A stretch of DNA of 64,000 nt from Scleromatobacter sp964418745. GTDB taxonomy: Bacteria; Pseudomonadota; Gammaproteobacteria; Burkholderiales; Burkholderiaceae_C. Each line of letters starts with the position of its first letter. Within the stretch, counting starts at the first letter, position 1. The stretch spans positions 1 to 64,000 of the forward strand of contig CAYQMX010000015.1 of assembly GCA_964418745.1 (NCBI GenBank). The letters are read 5' to 3'. This document shows, in pieces, positions 16,907 to 26,126 of the stretch. A model generated the notes under the pieces. It worked only from the letters and a program-made list of their open reading frames with translations, did not search any database and was not told the origin of the DNA. A program made the translations under genes and the position numbers.

Positions 16907-18208
16907 TCAGCGCCGCACCGGCCTGCGCAGGGCCAGCACCGCCGCGGCGCCCAGCACCATCAGGGCGGCCAGCATGTGCAGGCCGGCGTCGGTGGAGTGC
17001 GTGGCGTCGCGGATCAGGCCGATGATCCAGGGAATGGCGAAGCCGGCAAGGTTGCCCACCGAGTTGATGAACGCGATGCCCATCGCCGCGGCGGTGCCGC
17101 CGAGGATCGCGGTGGGGTTGCTCCAGAAGACGGGCAGGGCGGACATGATGCCCATCGTGCACAGGGTCAGGCCCGCCATGGCCAGCATCACGTCGGCATG
17201 GAAGGCGACGCTGACCAGCAGACCCGCCGCGCCGGCCAGGCACGCCAGCGCGGTGTGCCAGCGATGCTCCAGCCGCCGGTCGGCGCTGTGCGCGACGACG
17301 ATCATCGCGACGACCCCGAACGACCACGGGATCGCGCTGATGAAGCCCACCTGCAGCGGATCGGCCACGCCCATCGCCTTGATGATGGTGGGCAGCCAGA
17401 ACGACACGCCGTACAGGCCCGAGACGATGGCGAAGTACACGAACGCGAGCAGCCACACCTTGCCGTTGCCCAGCACGCTGGCGAGGCCGCCGTCGGCCTT
17501 GACCGACTCCTCCGCGGCGATGTCGCGCGCGATCAGCGCGCGCTCCTGCGGCGTGAGCCATTGCGCGTTCTTCACCCGGTCCTCGAGGAAGAACCAGGCG
17601 AGCACGCCCAGCACCAGCGACGGCACGGCCTCCAGCAGGAACAGCCACTGCCAGCCCTGCCAGCCGTTGACGCCGGCCAGCGCATGCAGGATCCAGCCCG
17701 AAGCCGGTCCGCCGACGATGCCGGCGACGGCCACCGCGGTGAGGAACAGCGACGTCGCCCGTCCGCGCCGCGCCGCGGGGAACCAGTACGTCAGGTACAG
17801 GATGATGCCGGGGAAGAATCCGGCCTCGGCCACGCCCAGCAGGAAGCGCACGAGGTAGAAGCTCGGTGCCGAGTCCACGAACATCGTCGCGGCCGACAGC
17901 ACGGCCCAGGTGACCATGATGCGCGCGATCCAGCGCCCCGCGCCCACCTTGTGCAGCAGCACGTTGCTGGGGATCTCGAAGATGAAGTAGCCGATGAAGA
18001 AGATGCCCGCGCCGAAGCCGTAGACGGCATCGCTGAAGTGCAGCGCCTGCTGCATCTGCAGCTTCGCGAAGCCGACGTTCACGCGGTCGAGGTAGGCGGC
18101 GATGTAGCACAGGAACAGCAGCGGGATCAGGCGCCGCGCGACCTTGCGGTAGACCGCATCGGCGGCGGCGTCCGACGCGGGTGTCGGCGTCGCGGTGGGC
18201 GTGTTCAT
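16907..18208 (-). CDS. MFS transporter, anion:cation symporter (tartrate/phthalate permease-like)
   Basis: A 434-residue transporter with twelve predicted membrane segments. The signature of the ACS group is clear: LLFLCYIAAYLDRVNVGFAK in TM1, FGAGIFFIGYFIFEIPSNVL in TM2, and FLLGVAEAGFFPGIILYLTY in TM4. These permeases import organic anions such as hexuronates, tartrate or phthalate by proton symport. ATG at 18208 is preceded by GGAGAAG. No catabolic gene for such an acid is adjacent. The gene is divergent from the nitronate monooxygenase-like gene across 338 bases that contain a small palindrome. Confidence 0.92.
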   Translation of the reverse strand: MNTPTATPTPASDAAADAVYRKVARRLIPLLFLCYIAAYLDRVNVGFAKLQMQQALHFSDAVYGFGAGIFFIGYFIFEIPSNVLLHKVGAGRWIARIMVTWAVLSAATMFVDSAPSFYLVRFLLGVAEAGFFPGIILYLTYWFPAARRGRATSLFLTAVAVAGIVGGPASGWILHALAGVNGWQGWQWLFLLEAVPSLVLGVLAWFFLEDRVKNAQWLTPQERALIARDIAAEESVKADGGLASVLGNGKVWLLAFVYFAIVSGLYGVSFWLPTIIKAMGVADPLQVGFISAIPWSFGVVAMIVVAHSADRRLEHRWHTALACLAGAAGLLVSVAFHADVMLAMAGLTLCTMGIMSALPVFWSNPTAILGGTAAAMGIAFINSVGNLAGFAIPWIIGLIRDATHSTDAGLHMLAALMVLGAAAVLALRRPVRR

Positions 18209-18546
18209 CGTTCTTCTCCGGTGCAGTCGTGCGATGGTGCGGCTTCGCCACTGGCCGGCGCAGCGGGGAAACACGCATGGCCCTGGCGCGCGTGGGTGCA
18301 TTCGGCGCACCGCTGCGACGACTCGCGGCCGGTCGTGCCGGCGCGGCGAATGCGCGGGTCCTTGACGGGTGTCAACGTCGATCCGGTGCCTTCTCCGTAT
18401 GGTGTCCCCTGGGGTTCATTTCGCCGTCTTCGGGCTGTTGCATCGAGGCGCTGCCGCAATCTCCGGACAGCGCTGGCGAAGGAGCGGGCGGTGGCCGCCG
18501 CTCGCGCCAACCCTCGCCAATCCGCCGCCAGGCCCGACCCTATCCC
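18209..18546. promoter_or_regulatory. Divergent intergenic region with a TTGAC-N4-GTCAA palindrome
   Basis: 338 bases between the divergent MFS and flavin oxidoreductase genes. At 18362-18375 lies TTGACGGGTGTCAA, a perfect five-base inverted repeat with a 4-base centre, which could be an operator controlling one or both genes. No regulator gene is adjacent, and no clear -10 was assigned. The rest shows no coding signal. Confidence 0.4.
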
Positions 18547-19794
18547 ATGCAATTCACCGACACCGAATTCCCGCCGGCCGACCCGGCCGCCGACGCCGAG
18601 CACCTGATGAGCGGGCTCGCCGCCGCCCGCTTGCGACCCCTCGTGCTGCGCGGCCATCGCGCACTGCTGCCGATCGTCCAGGGCGGCATGGGCGTGGGCG
18701 TCTCGGCGCATCGCCTGGCCGGCAGCGTCGCGGGACTCGGGGCCATGGGCACCATCGCCTCGGTCGACCTGCGCCGGCACCACCCCGACCTGATGGCGCG
18801 CACGGGCACCCTGGAGGCCGGCGAGAGCGCGACGATCGCCGCCAAGGCGGCCATCAACGCGGCCAATCTCGAAGCGCTGGAACGGGAGATCCGGCACGCA
18901 CAGGCGCTGGCTGGAGGGCGCGGGCCGATAGCTCTGAACATCATGCGGGCCGTGGGCGAATACGCGCCGACGGTGGCCCGCGCCCTGGCATGCGGCATCG
19001 ACGCCCTCGTCGTCGGCGCCGGTCTGCCGCTCGACCTGCCCGACCTGGCCAGCGACCACCCGGACGCGCTGCTGGTGCCCATCCTGTCCGATGCGCGCGG
19101 CATCCAGTTGCTGGTGCGCAAGTGGGAGCGCAAGAAGCGCATGCCCGATGCCATCGTGATCGAGCATCCCCGCTTCGCCGGCGGGCACCTGGGCGCGGCG
19201 CGAGTCGCCGACCTGGCCGACCCCCGCTTCGATTTCGAGAACGTGATTCCGCAGGCGCTGGAATTCCTGCGCGGCGCCGGGCTGGAAGGGCAGGTGCCGC
19301 TGATCGCCGCGGGCGGCATCCGCTGCCACGCCGACATCGCGCGGCTGCAGGGCCTCGGCGCGGCGGCGGTGCAACTGGGAACGCCGTTCGCCGTGACCCT
19401 CGAATGCGATGCCCACGAGGACTTCAAGCGGGTGCTCGCCGATGCGCGCGACGAGGACCTGGTCGAGTTCACGAGCGTGGCCGGCCTGCCGGCGCGTGCC
19501 GTGCTGACGCCGTGGCTGCGCAACTACCTGAAGGCCGAGGACAAGCTCAAGAGCGTGGCCCACGTGAAGCCGCGCTGCACGCTGGCGTTCGACTGCCTGG
19601 CCCAGTGCGGCCTGCGCGACGGCACGGTCGCCTGGGGCCAGTTCTGCATCGACAAGCAACTGGCTTCAGCCCTGCGCGGCGACGTCCGCAAGGGGCTGTT
19701 CTTCCGCGGCGTCGGCGCGCTGCCGTTCGGTGCCGAGATCCGCAGCGTGCGCGAGCTGATGGCGCGGATGCTCACCGCGACCGCGCACGGCTGA
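18547..19794 (+). CDS. NAD(P)H-dependent flavin oxidoreductase / nitronate monooxygenase family
   Basis: A 415-residue FMN-binding TIM-barrel protein of the 2-nitropropane dioxygenase superfamily. Visible FMN-contact motifs are IVQGGMGVGVSAH near residue 40, the segment IEHPRFAGGHLGA in the middle (the AGGH motif is conserved in the family), and VPLIAAGGIRCHADIARLQGLGAAAVQLGT for the phosphate. A Cys-rich portion (KPRCTLAFDCLAQCGL) near the C-terminus is unusual for classical nitronate monooxygenases and is seen in a subgroup of uncertain function. Some related proteins are enoyl-ACP reductases, so the reaction should be left open. It is divergent from the MFS gene. Confidence 0.85.
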   Translation: MQFTDTEFPPADPAADAEHLMSGLAAARLRPLVLRGHRALLPIVQGGMGVGVSAHRLAGSVAGLGAMGTIASVDLRRHHPDLMARTGTLEAGESATIAAKAAINAANLEALEREIRHAQALAGGRGPIALNIMRAVGEYAPTVARALACGIDALVVGAGLPLDLPDLASDHPDALLVPILSDARGIQLLVRKWERKKRMPDAIVIEHPRFAGGHLGAARVADLADPRFDFENVIPQALEFLRGAGLEGQVPLIAAGGIRCHADIARLQGLGAAAVQLGTPFAVTLECDAHEDFKRVLADARDEDLVEFTSVAGLPARAVLTPWLRNYLKAEDKLKSVAHVKPRCTLAFDCLAQCGLRDGTVAWGQFCIDKQLASALRGDVRKGLFFRGVGALPFGAEIRSVRELMARMLTATAHG

Positions 19795-19832
19795 CGTCCC
19801 GCCCGGGTCGACCGCACGGCCCGGCCAGTGGC

Positions 19833-21050
19833 TCAATCCGACTGCAGCGGCGGCCTGGGATCCAGCCTGAAACTGCTCGTGGTCGACTTCAGCAGTTCGA
19901 CCTTGGATGCGTAGAGCGAGCGCTGCCTGGCGCTCGGGCTGTTGGCTTCGGCCTGGAGAAGATGCGCCATCGCCCGCCCGCGGTCGCCCAGGTTGAGGTA
20001 GATGACCGCCAGCCGGTAGTGCAGTTCGTGGTTGTCGCTCGCCGATCGCAGCGCACGCTCGAACAGGTCGCGTGCGCGCGCGTCGTCGCCGGATTCACTG
20101 GCCTGGATGCCTTCGGCCATGGCCGCTGCCAGCGATGCCGCCCTCGAACGAGGGTGCTCCCGCTCGATGGCCGCTGCCAGTTCGGCGCGCCCGTCGCGCC
20201 GCAGCACGGCGGCCAGGTTGTGCCAGGATTCCTGGCTGTCGGGTTCCAGTGAAAGCGCGAAGCGCAACGCCGCCTCCGCCTGGGGCAGCAGGCCCTTGCG
20301 CAGGTACGTCACGCCCAGCGTGTTGTACAGGCTGAAGAGCGACGGGTCCAGCGCGACGCCGCCTCGGACCCACCAGTAGGCGTCGTCGATGCGCTTCTGC
20401 CCCAGCGCCTCGGCGGCCCGGTTGTTCATGAACATCGCGGCGATGCGGGACTCGGAGATCGGTCGCGTCACCTGGCCCTTGATTTCCGAGGGCGGCAGGA
20501 AGTCGACCGTCCACCAGTCCGACGCGAAGCCCCAGGTACGCAGCTTGGGAAGCGGCATCCCGACCGAGACGTTCACGTGCCCGACGAGCTCCATGAGATC
20601 GCCGTCGCGTTCCCAATGCTCGCTGGTCTCGACGGATTGGTAGCGCACGGACAGTCCCAGTTCCTTGGCCATGGCACCGGTCACGATGGCCAGGGAGAGA
20701 CAGTTGCCCGCGCGTGCCTCGAACGCCTGCGCGGCGGTGCGCGTGAATTCCGCGTCGTAGGCAAGCTGCAGGCGGCGATCCGTGAACAACGCTTCCATCA
20801 GCCCGTGCGCCTGGCCATGCTTGCCGACTTCCTCGGCGACCCGGGAGCCCAGGTAGGCACGCATCTCCGGGCTCACCCTGAAGATGTCCGCGGCATCGAC
20901 CGGCTGGGACGGCGGGGCGAAGCTCGAATCGGAAAAGATCGGCTCGCTCGCGGCGACAGGGGCCGGTGCATGCGCGCAGGACGCCAGCGCCAGGCAGAGG
21001 AACAGCGCCCAGGACGGTCTCGTCATGTCGATTCTCAACGCCGGGCTCAT
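19833..21050 (-). CDS. Lipoprotein with transglutaminase-like and TPR domains
   Basis: A 405-residue putative lipoprotein. The start at 21050 is chosen because AGGAGG ends 6 bases upstream; the signal peptide LFLCLALASC then gives a lipobox Cys at 25. Residues 95-215 contain a transglutaminase/cysteine-protease-like core: FEARAGNCLSLAIVTGAMAK with Cys117, then GHVNVSV and WWTVDFLPP supplying His and Asp. Residues 225-390 are TPR repeats (SLFSLYNTLGVTYLRKGLLP, ELHYRLAVIYLNLGDRGRAM). The combination is seen in secreted proteins thought to process peptides or envelope components, but no specific role is established. It follows ompA on the same strand, separated by that gene's terminator. Confidence 0.82.
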   Translation of the reverse strand: MSPALRIDMTRPSWALFLCLALASCAHAPAPVAASEPIFSDSSFAPPSQPVDAADIFRVSPEMRAYLGSRVAEEVGKHGQAHGLMEALFTDRRLQLAYDAEFTRTAAQAFEARAGNCLSLAIVTGAMAKELGLSVRYQSVETSEHWERDGDLMELVGHVNVSVGMPLPKLRTWGFASDWWTVDFLPPSEIKGQVTRPISESRIAAMFMNNRAAEALGQKRIDDAYWWVRGGVALDPSLFSLYNTLGVTYLRKGLLPQAEAALRFALSLEPDSQESWHNLAAVLRRDGRAELAAAIEREHPRSRAASLAAAMAEGIQASESGDDARARDLFERALRSASDNHELHYRLAVIYLNLGDRGRAMAHLLQAEANSPSARQRSLYASKVELLKSTTSSFRLDPRPPLQSD

Positions 21051-21257
21051 GGACATCCTCCTGGAGGATCCAGGAATTCTGTTGGCTGCCGACCTCGCAT
21101 CATGCCCCGCGGCCGACGCCGCACGGGCCCGCCGTCGTCGCGCCCGCAGATCATGGGACGAACAGGAATGTACTGCGACCGGCGCGGTCTTGTCCACGCG
21201 CACCGCGACACCGGCGGGACGCGTCGCCGGCCCGGCCCCTGCAGGGCTGCATGACGC

Positions 21258-21292
21258 AGAAAGGGCCCGCAAGCCGAAGCCTGCGGGCCCTT
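21258..21292 (-). terminator. Intrinsic terminator downstream of ompA
   Basis: AAGGGCCCGCA (21261-21271) pairs perfectly with TGCGGGCCCTT (21282-21292). On the minus strand the stem is followed by TTTCT. It lies 25 bases past the OmpA stop codon. Confidence 0.75.
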
Positions 21293-21316
21293 CGAACGAT
21301 CAGACGGGAAGTCGGA

Positions 21317-22408
21317 TCAGTTCACTTGCCTGGTGAACGTCACCGGTTCGATCTCGACGCGGCGGTTCGGCTCCAGGCACTTGATCAGCGCCGGGCGCTT
21401 CTTCTCGTCCTTGCACTCGACCACCGGATCGGCTTCGCCCTTGCCGACCGCGGTCAGGCGATTGGCGGCGACGCCCTTGCCCTGCAGGTAGGCCTTGACG
21501 GAGTTCGCGCGCTGTTCGGACAGCTTCTGGTTGTAGGCGTTGCTGCCGAGGCGGTCGGTGTAGCCGACGATGGTCACGCTGGCGATGTCGGCGTTGGCGT
21601 TCATCGTCGAGGCGACTTCATCGAGCTTGGGCTGGTTCGGGCCCAGCTTGGCGCTGTCGAAGCCGAACAGCTCGCTGGCCGACAGCGTGTACTTCTTCAT
21701 CACCGGGGCGGGCGGCGGCGGGGGCGGCGCGATGACCACCGGGGCGGGCGGCGGCGGCGGCGGGGTCGTGGCGACCGTCGTCTCCGTCGTGCGCGTGCTC
21801 GTGACCACCGGCACCACGGGCGGGGCCGGCGGGCCGCCGAACGCCCAGGTCAGGCCGACGTTGGCGTAGGTGTTGGCCGCGTGCTTCATGTCGTACTGGT
21901 TGATGCGGTCGCGGTAGAACGAGGCGACTTCGCGGACGTCGGCCTGCAGGCCCAGCGTCGGCGTGATCTTGTACTGGAAGCCCAGGCCCAGGTTCGCGTA
22001 GGGCGCGGTGCGGCGGAAGCTGCCCACGCTCGGGTCGGTGATGCCGTCGCGCGACACGCCGACGCCGGCCAGCACGAACGGACGGAAGCCCGCCGGCGTG
22101 AACAGGTACAGCGCGTCGACACCTGCCAGGTACTCGTGCATCTTGATGCCGTTGTTCTTGGACTGGGCGTAGTTGCCGCCGATCTGCAGGTCCCAGCTGG
22201 GCGACAGCGGGATGCCGAACTTGATGCCGCCGCCATAGCCGATCTTGTCCTCGGGGAACTTCGAATCGGGCTTGATGGCGCTGCCATTGAGCAGGATGTA
22301 GTCCGAGGGGTTGTAGGTCTCGTTGGTCTGCGCGGCGGCGGTACCGATGAACGCGAGGGCGGCGGCGGCTGCCAGCGCGTTGATCGCGAGCGACTTGTGT
22401 TGAATCAT
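21317..22408 (-). CDS. OmpA family outer-membrane protein
   Basis: A 363-residue protein. Residues 1-27 are a signal peptide ending in GTAAAQ. An N-terminal eight-stranded barrel follows (GGGIKFGIPLSPSWDLQIGG, YANLGLGFQYKITPTLGLQ), then a linker with runs of six prolines. The C-terminal OmpA domain that binds peptidoglycan contains FGFDSAKLGPNQPKLDEVA, VTIVGYTDRLGSNAYNQKLS and the conserved RVEIEP. An insert with two Cys (VECKDEKKRPALIKCLEPNR), probably a disulfide, is typical of betaproteobacterial OmpA proteins. AGGAG precedes the ATG. It links the outer membrane to the cell wall. Confidence 0.93.
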   Translation of the reverse strand: MIQHKSLAINALAAAAALAFIGTAAAQTNETYNPSDYILLNGSAIKPDSKFPEDKIGYGGGIKFGIPLSPSWDLQIGGNYAQSKNNGIKMHEYLAGVDALYLFTPAGFRPFVLAGVGVSRDGITDPSVGSFRRTAPYANLGLGFQYKITPTLGLQADVREVASFYRDRINQYDMKHAANTYANVGLTWAFGGPPAPPVVPVVTSTRTTETTVATTPPPPPPAPVVIAPPPPPPAPVMKKYTLSASELFGFDSAKLGPNQPKLDEVASTMNANADIASVTIVGYTDRLGSNAYNQKLSEQRANSVKAYLQGKGVAANRLTAVGKGEADPVVECKDEKKRPALIKCLEPNRRVEIEPVTFTRQVN

Positions 22409-22792
22409 TGACTCACTCCTGAGGTGGTTTTGTGAAGGGCTGTCACGCGGTCCGGCGAGCTGTTGCATGGAGGGATGCTCGCCCTGGAAGGACCTTACGT
22501 CGCCCGGAACCGTCGTTGTTGAACCGTCGCTGACAGGTGCGGAAGAGTTCCTCCGTCCGGTGCGGCTCGGCAACGACGGCCGGGCATGGTGTGCATCGTG
22601 GCAAGCGTCATGCCCGCGGGCATCCTGTACGTCGCGTCACGATTTGTTGCCGGTCTTGCGGCCTCGTTGCTCGGGGCCGCGCGCCGGCGCATTCGCCACG
22701 CGACGTAACGAGTCGTCAGGCGCGATCGGCACCGGACGTGCGGCAATCGCGTCGCAGCGTGTTGCTGACGGGTAAAGCCGCGCGGCGCGTGG
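22409..22792. other. 384-base non-coding region upstream of ompA
   Basis: This gap must carry the ompA promoter on the minus strand and the 3' end of the FAD oxidoreductase transcript. GAACCGTCG occurs twice within about 25 bases near 22508-22530. No RNA gene, terminator with a T-run or confident -35/-10 pair was found. Confidence 0.3.
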
Positions 22793-24403
22793 CTAGGCGG
22801 CCACGCGTCCCAGCGCTCGTGCCGCGCGGCGGCCGGCGTCGTCGCCGCGCGTGAACGCCTCCTCGAACACCGAGTAGGCCGACAGGTCGGCATGGGCGAA
22901 GCTGATGCGCCGCGCGGCCTCGGGCAGCGCGGCCAGCGCCGCGCTCGAACGCAGGCCCGGCGCCGGGATAGCCATCGCATGGCCGTGGCGCACGATGTCC
23001 ACCTGCTGCAGTCGTTCGGACAGGTCGGGGTGCACCGCGCGCAGGTCGTCGAGGACCAACTGGGTGGCGTCCTGCCAGGACAGCGCCAGCAGCCGCGCAC
23101 GATCGCGGTCCGGGAACGCCCAGTACGCCGTGAGCAGGCGCGGTCCGACCACGCGCGCCAGGCTCTGGTGCTGCGCGTCGACGTAACCCAGCGACGGGCT
23201 GCCGTGGATCACGTTGTCCCATGACAGCGGCGCGCCGACGCGGTCCAGCGGCAGGGCGTCCAACCGCAGGTTGGCCACCATCCACGGCGCGCGGCGCTGC
23301 ATGCGGGCGACCGCGACGAGCGCGGGCGGCGGCGCGGCGAGCACGCGCGCGGCGACGAACAGCGGCGTGGCAACGATCACGTGGCGCGCCGTCCAGCGTT
23401 CGACATCGGCGCCGGCGAAGGCCCAGGCGGTGACGTCCTGCAGGCCCTCGTCGATGCGGAACGCGGCGCGCCCGGCCTGCACGCGATCGGCGAACGGCTG
23501 GCGCAGCGCCTGCACCAGCGGCGCGTTGCCGTCGGGCCAGGTGAGCACCGGGTCGCGGTCGTTGCTGTCGTCGCCGGGGGCCGCGAAGCCGTGGCGACTC
23601 GCGAAGTAGTGCACCAGGGCCCAGGCCGAGACGGTGTCGGCGCCCGCGCCGTAGTCGTCGCGGCAGCAATAGTCGAGGTAGGCCAGCACCAGCGGATCGA
23701 CGATGCCCTGGGCGCGCAACCAGTGTGCGGCGGTGACGGCGTCGAGCGCGGCATGCGCGGGCGTCCAGGGCGCGCGCGCGGTGGGCAGCGCGAAGCCGAG
23801 CCGGCCGGCATCCGCGATGGCCCGGGCCAGCAGTCGGTACTGGGCCTGCGTGGCCGAGGCGGGCGCGACGGCGGGCAGCAGGCCGTCCTGCCAGCGCCCG
23901 CCGATGAACAGGCGCTCCTGCGGGCTGTGGCACAGCTGGCGCTCGTCCCACTTCGGGCCGGACGGGGTCTGCCGCGCGAGGCCGATCTCCACCAGCCAGG
24001 CCTGGATGTCGGCTGCGGCCGGACCTGGCAGCGGCAGGTAGTGCGCGCCGAGCGGACAGCGCAGCCCCTGCATCTCATGGCCGCGGCTGTTGCCGCCGGC
24101 AGCGTCCTCCAGCTCCAGCACCACGAAGTCCTCGATGCCCGCGCGCTGCAGCGCGCGCCCCGCCGCCAGACCGGCGATGCCGGCGCCGACCACCAGTACG
24201 TCGCAGCGCCGCGCGCGGGCGCCCGCCGGCGGGTGCGCGGCCGCGTCCCGCACGCGATGGCCCAGGGCCGCGTTGTCGCCGATCCAGCGGCCGTCGACAC
24301 GCGTGCGCCAGTCGTCGGGCTTCGCGCAGCCGCTCACCAGGGCCGGCGCGGCCAGCGCGGCACCGAGAAATCCACGGCGCGTGGCCGATGGCGTCCGGGG
24401 CAT
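22793..24403 (-). CDS. FAD-dependent amine-oxidase-like oxidoreductase, Tat-type lipoprotein signal
   Basis: A 536-residue flavoprotein. The N-terminus PSATRRGFLGAALAAPALVS ends in a lipobox-like SGC and has an RRGFLG twin-arginine pattern, suggesting Tat export and lipidation. The dinucleotide-binding motif is VLVVGAGIAGLAAGRALQRAG, followed by VLELEDAAGGNSRGHEMQG, typical of amine-oxidase-type enzymes. The substrate is unknown. It is the last gene of the SPFH/DUF4178/DUF350/aminopropyltransferase run. A polyamine or protein-linked amine substrate would fit the neighbouring aminopropyltransferase, but that is only inference. Between the two genes lies a palindromic repeat at 24501-24543. The ATG at 24403 has no strong Shine-Dalgarno. 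Confidence 0.83.
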   Translation of the reverse strand: MPRTPSATRRGFLGAALAAPALVSGCAKPDDWRTRVDGRWIGDNAALGHRVRDAAAHPPAGARARRCDVLVVGAGIAGLAAGRALQRAGIEDFVVLELEDAAGGNSRGHEMQGLRCPLGAHYLPLPGPAAADIQAWLVEIGLARQTPSGPKWDERQLCHSPQERLFIGGRWQDGLLPAVAPASATQAQYRLLARAIADAGRLGFALPTARAPWTPAHAALDAVTAAHWLRAQGIVDPLVLAYLDYCCRDDYGAGADTVSAWALVHYFASRHGFAAPGDDSNDRDPVLTWPDGNAPLVQALRQPFADRVQAGRAAFRIDEGLQDVTAWAFAGADVERWTARHVIVATPLFVAARVLAAPPPALVAVARMQRRAPWMVANLRLDALPLDRVGAPLSWDNVIHGSPSLGYVDAQHQSLARVVGPRLLTAYWAFPDRDRARLLALSWQDATQLVLDDLRAVHPDLSERLQQVDIVRHGHAMAIPAPGLRSSAALAALPEAARRISFAHADLSAYSVFEEAFTRGDDAGRRAARALGRVAA

Positions 24404-24500
24404 GGCGGGGTCGGGATGACGCGTTGCCGCCGCCGGCGCGGATCCGCCGGCACCGCCATCCAAGGGAGCGCGGGATCCGGCTCCGCCGGGCCCGTCGCGG

Positions 24501-24543
24501 AGCTCCCCCCCGGGGGGCAGCGAGCGCCAGCGAGCGTGGGGGC
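24501..24543. repeat. Comamonad-type intergenic palindromic repeat
   Basis: The segment holds CCCCCCCGGGGGG followed by GCAGCGAGCGCCAGCGAGCG and a run of G. Read on the minus strand it is C-run, CGCTCGCTGGCGCTCGCTG, C-run, G-run. This is the pattern of a dispersed palindromic element common between genes in Comamonadaceae-like Burkholderiales. It directly follows the stop of the aminopropyltransferase gene and may act as a terminator or mRNA stabiliser. Only one copy was noticed in the window. Confidence 0.6.
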
Positions 24544-24545
24544 CG

Positions 24546-26126
24546 TCAATCATGAACCTTGCCCCATTCCTCTTCGAACGTCCGGACGAGGGTCTGGTTC
24601 GACAGCCGGTTCGGCTCCGCCGGCACCCGCGCCATGTCCGGCGGGAAGTCGAGCAGCGCCTGCAGGCCGGGCAGGGTCAGGAAGCGCAGGCCGGCGGGCA
24701 GGGCGCGCGGCGGCACCCACGGCCGGTGGCTGGCGATGATGAAGCCCCATTCGCCGAAGCTGGGCACGTGCACGTGGTACGGCACGATGTGCAGGCCCGC
24801 GGTCTCCAGCGTCGTCGCCACGGTCCAGAAGCTGCGCCGCGCCACCAGCGGCGAGGTGGTCTGCACGACGGCGTAGCCGCTCGCGGCCAGGTGCAGGTCC
24901 ACCAGCTCGTAGAAGCTCGTGGAGTACAGCTTGCCGAGCGCGTAGTTGCTCGGGTCGGGGAAGTCCACCACGATGACGTCGTACTGGTCGTCGTGCTGCT
25001 CCAGCCAGGCGAAGGCGTCGGCGTTGACGATGCGCACCCTGGGCGAGGCCAACGCGTGGCGGTTCAGCGCCACCAGCGCCGGCTCGGTGGAGAATAGCCG
25101 GGTCATCTCCGGATCGAGCTCGACCTGCGTGACCTGTTCCACCGACGGGTACTTCAGGATCTCGCGGATCGCCAGCCCGTCGCCGCCGCCCAGCACCAGC
25201 ACGCGCCGCGGCGCGCCGTAGCCGGCCATCGCGGGGTGCACCAGCGCCTCGTGGTAGCGGTACTCGTCCTTCGAGTTGAACTGCAGGTTGCCGTTGAGGA
25301 ACAGCCGCAGCGTGTCGCCCTGCGAGGTGACGACGATGCGCTGGTAGGGCGTGGACTCGTGCAGCACCACCCCGGGGCCGTAGAAGCGGTCCTCCGACCA
25401 GGTGGTGAGCAGGTCGCCGGCGGCCATCGCGGCCACCAGCAGCGCGAAGATCGCGCCGCACTGCGCGCCGAGCCGGCGCCAGTGCGGGATGTCGGCGCGG
25501 AACAGCCACAGCGACCAGATCGCCACCAGCGTGTTGAGCAGGCCGAAGAAGATGCCCGAGCGCACGATGCCCAGGTGCGGCACCAGCAGCAGCGGGAACG
25601 CCACCGAGACCACCAGCGCGCCGAGGTAGTCGAAGGTGAGCACCTGCGACACCAGCGTGGACAGGCTGTCGCGCCCCTTCAGGTGACGGTCGAGCAGGCG
25701 CAGCACGATGGGGATCTCGAGCCCGACGCCGATGCCCACCAGCGTGACCAGGCCGTACAGCAGCACCTTGAACGACAGCAGGCTGGCCGCCGGCAGCGTG
25801 GCGTGCGCGGCGAACAGCGCAGCGGGCATCAGCCCGCCGATCACGCCGACGATCAGCTCGACCCGCACGAACATCGTCGCCAGCCCGGCGTGCACATGGC
25901 GCGAGGCCCACGAGCCCAGGCCCATCGCGAACAGGTAGGTGCCGATGACGGTGGAGAACTGCAGCACCGAGTCGCCCAGCAGGTAGCTGGCGAGTGCGCC
26001 GGCGCACAGCTCGTAGACCAGGCCGCAGGCGGCCACCACGAACACCGAGGCGAGCAGCGCGAGCTCGCCCGGGCCGACGCGCGGCGCCGCGGCCGCCCGC
26101 CCGCCGTCCCCGGAGCCCAGCTCCAT
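24546..26126 (-). CDS. Membrane-fused polyamine aminopropyltransferase (SpeE-like)
   Basis: A 526-residue fusion. Residues about 20-250 carry seven or so membrane segments (LALLASVFVVAACGLVYELC, VIGTYLFAMGLGSWAS, VGIGVGLEIPIVLRLLDRHL). Residues 270-500 form a spermidine-synthase-like domain with NGNLQFNSKDEYRYHEALVH, VLVLGGGDGLAIREILKYP, VTQVELDPEMTRLF, and VIVVDFPDPSNYALGKLYS. Soluble relatives move aminopropyl groups from decarboxylated AdoMet to amines; the product of these membrane fusions is not settled. Its start overlaps the DUF350 stop (TGATG), so the two are translationally coupled. speD lies about 8.5 kb away. Confidence 0.9.
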   Translation of the reverse strand: MELGSGDGGRAAAAPRVGPGELALLASVFVVAACGLVYELCAGALASYLLGDSVLQFSTVIGTYLFAMGLGSWASRHVHAGLATMFVRVELIVGVIGGLMPAALFAAHATLPAASLLSFKVLLYGLVTLVGIGVGLEIPIVLRLLDRHLKGRDSLSTLVSQVLTFDYLGALVVSVAFPLLLVPHLGIVRSGIFFGLLNTLVAIWSLWLFRADIPHWRRLGAQCGAIFALLVAAMAAGDLLTTWSEDRFYGPGVVLHESTPYQRIVVTSQGDTLRLFLNGNLQFNSKDEYRYHEALVHPAMAGYGAPRRVLVLGGGDGLAIREILKYPSVEQVTQVELDPEMTRLFSTEPALVALNRHALASPRVRIVNADAFAWLEQHDDQYDVIVVDFPDPSNYALGKLYSTSFYELVDLHLAASGYAVVQTTSPLVARRSFWTVATTLETAGLHIVPYHVHVPSFGEWGFIIASHRPWVPPRALPAGLRFLTLPGLQALLDFPPDMARVPAEPNRLSNQTLVRTFEEEWGKVHD

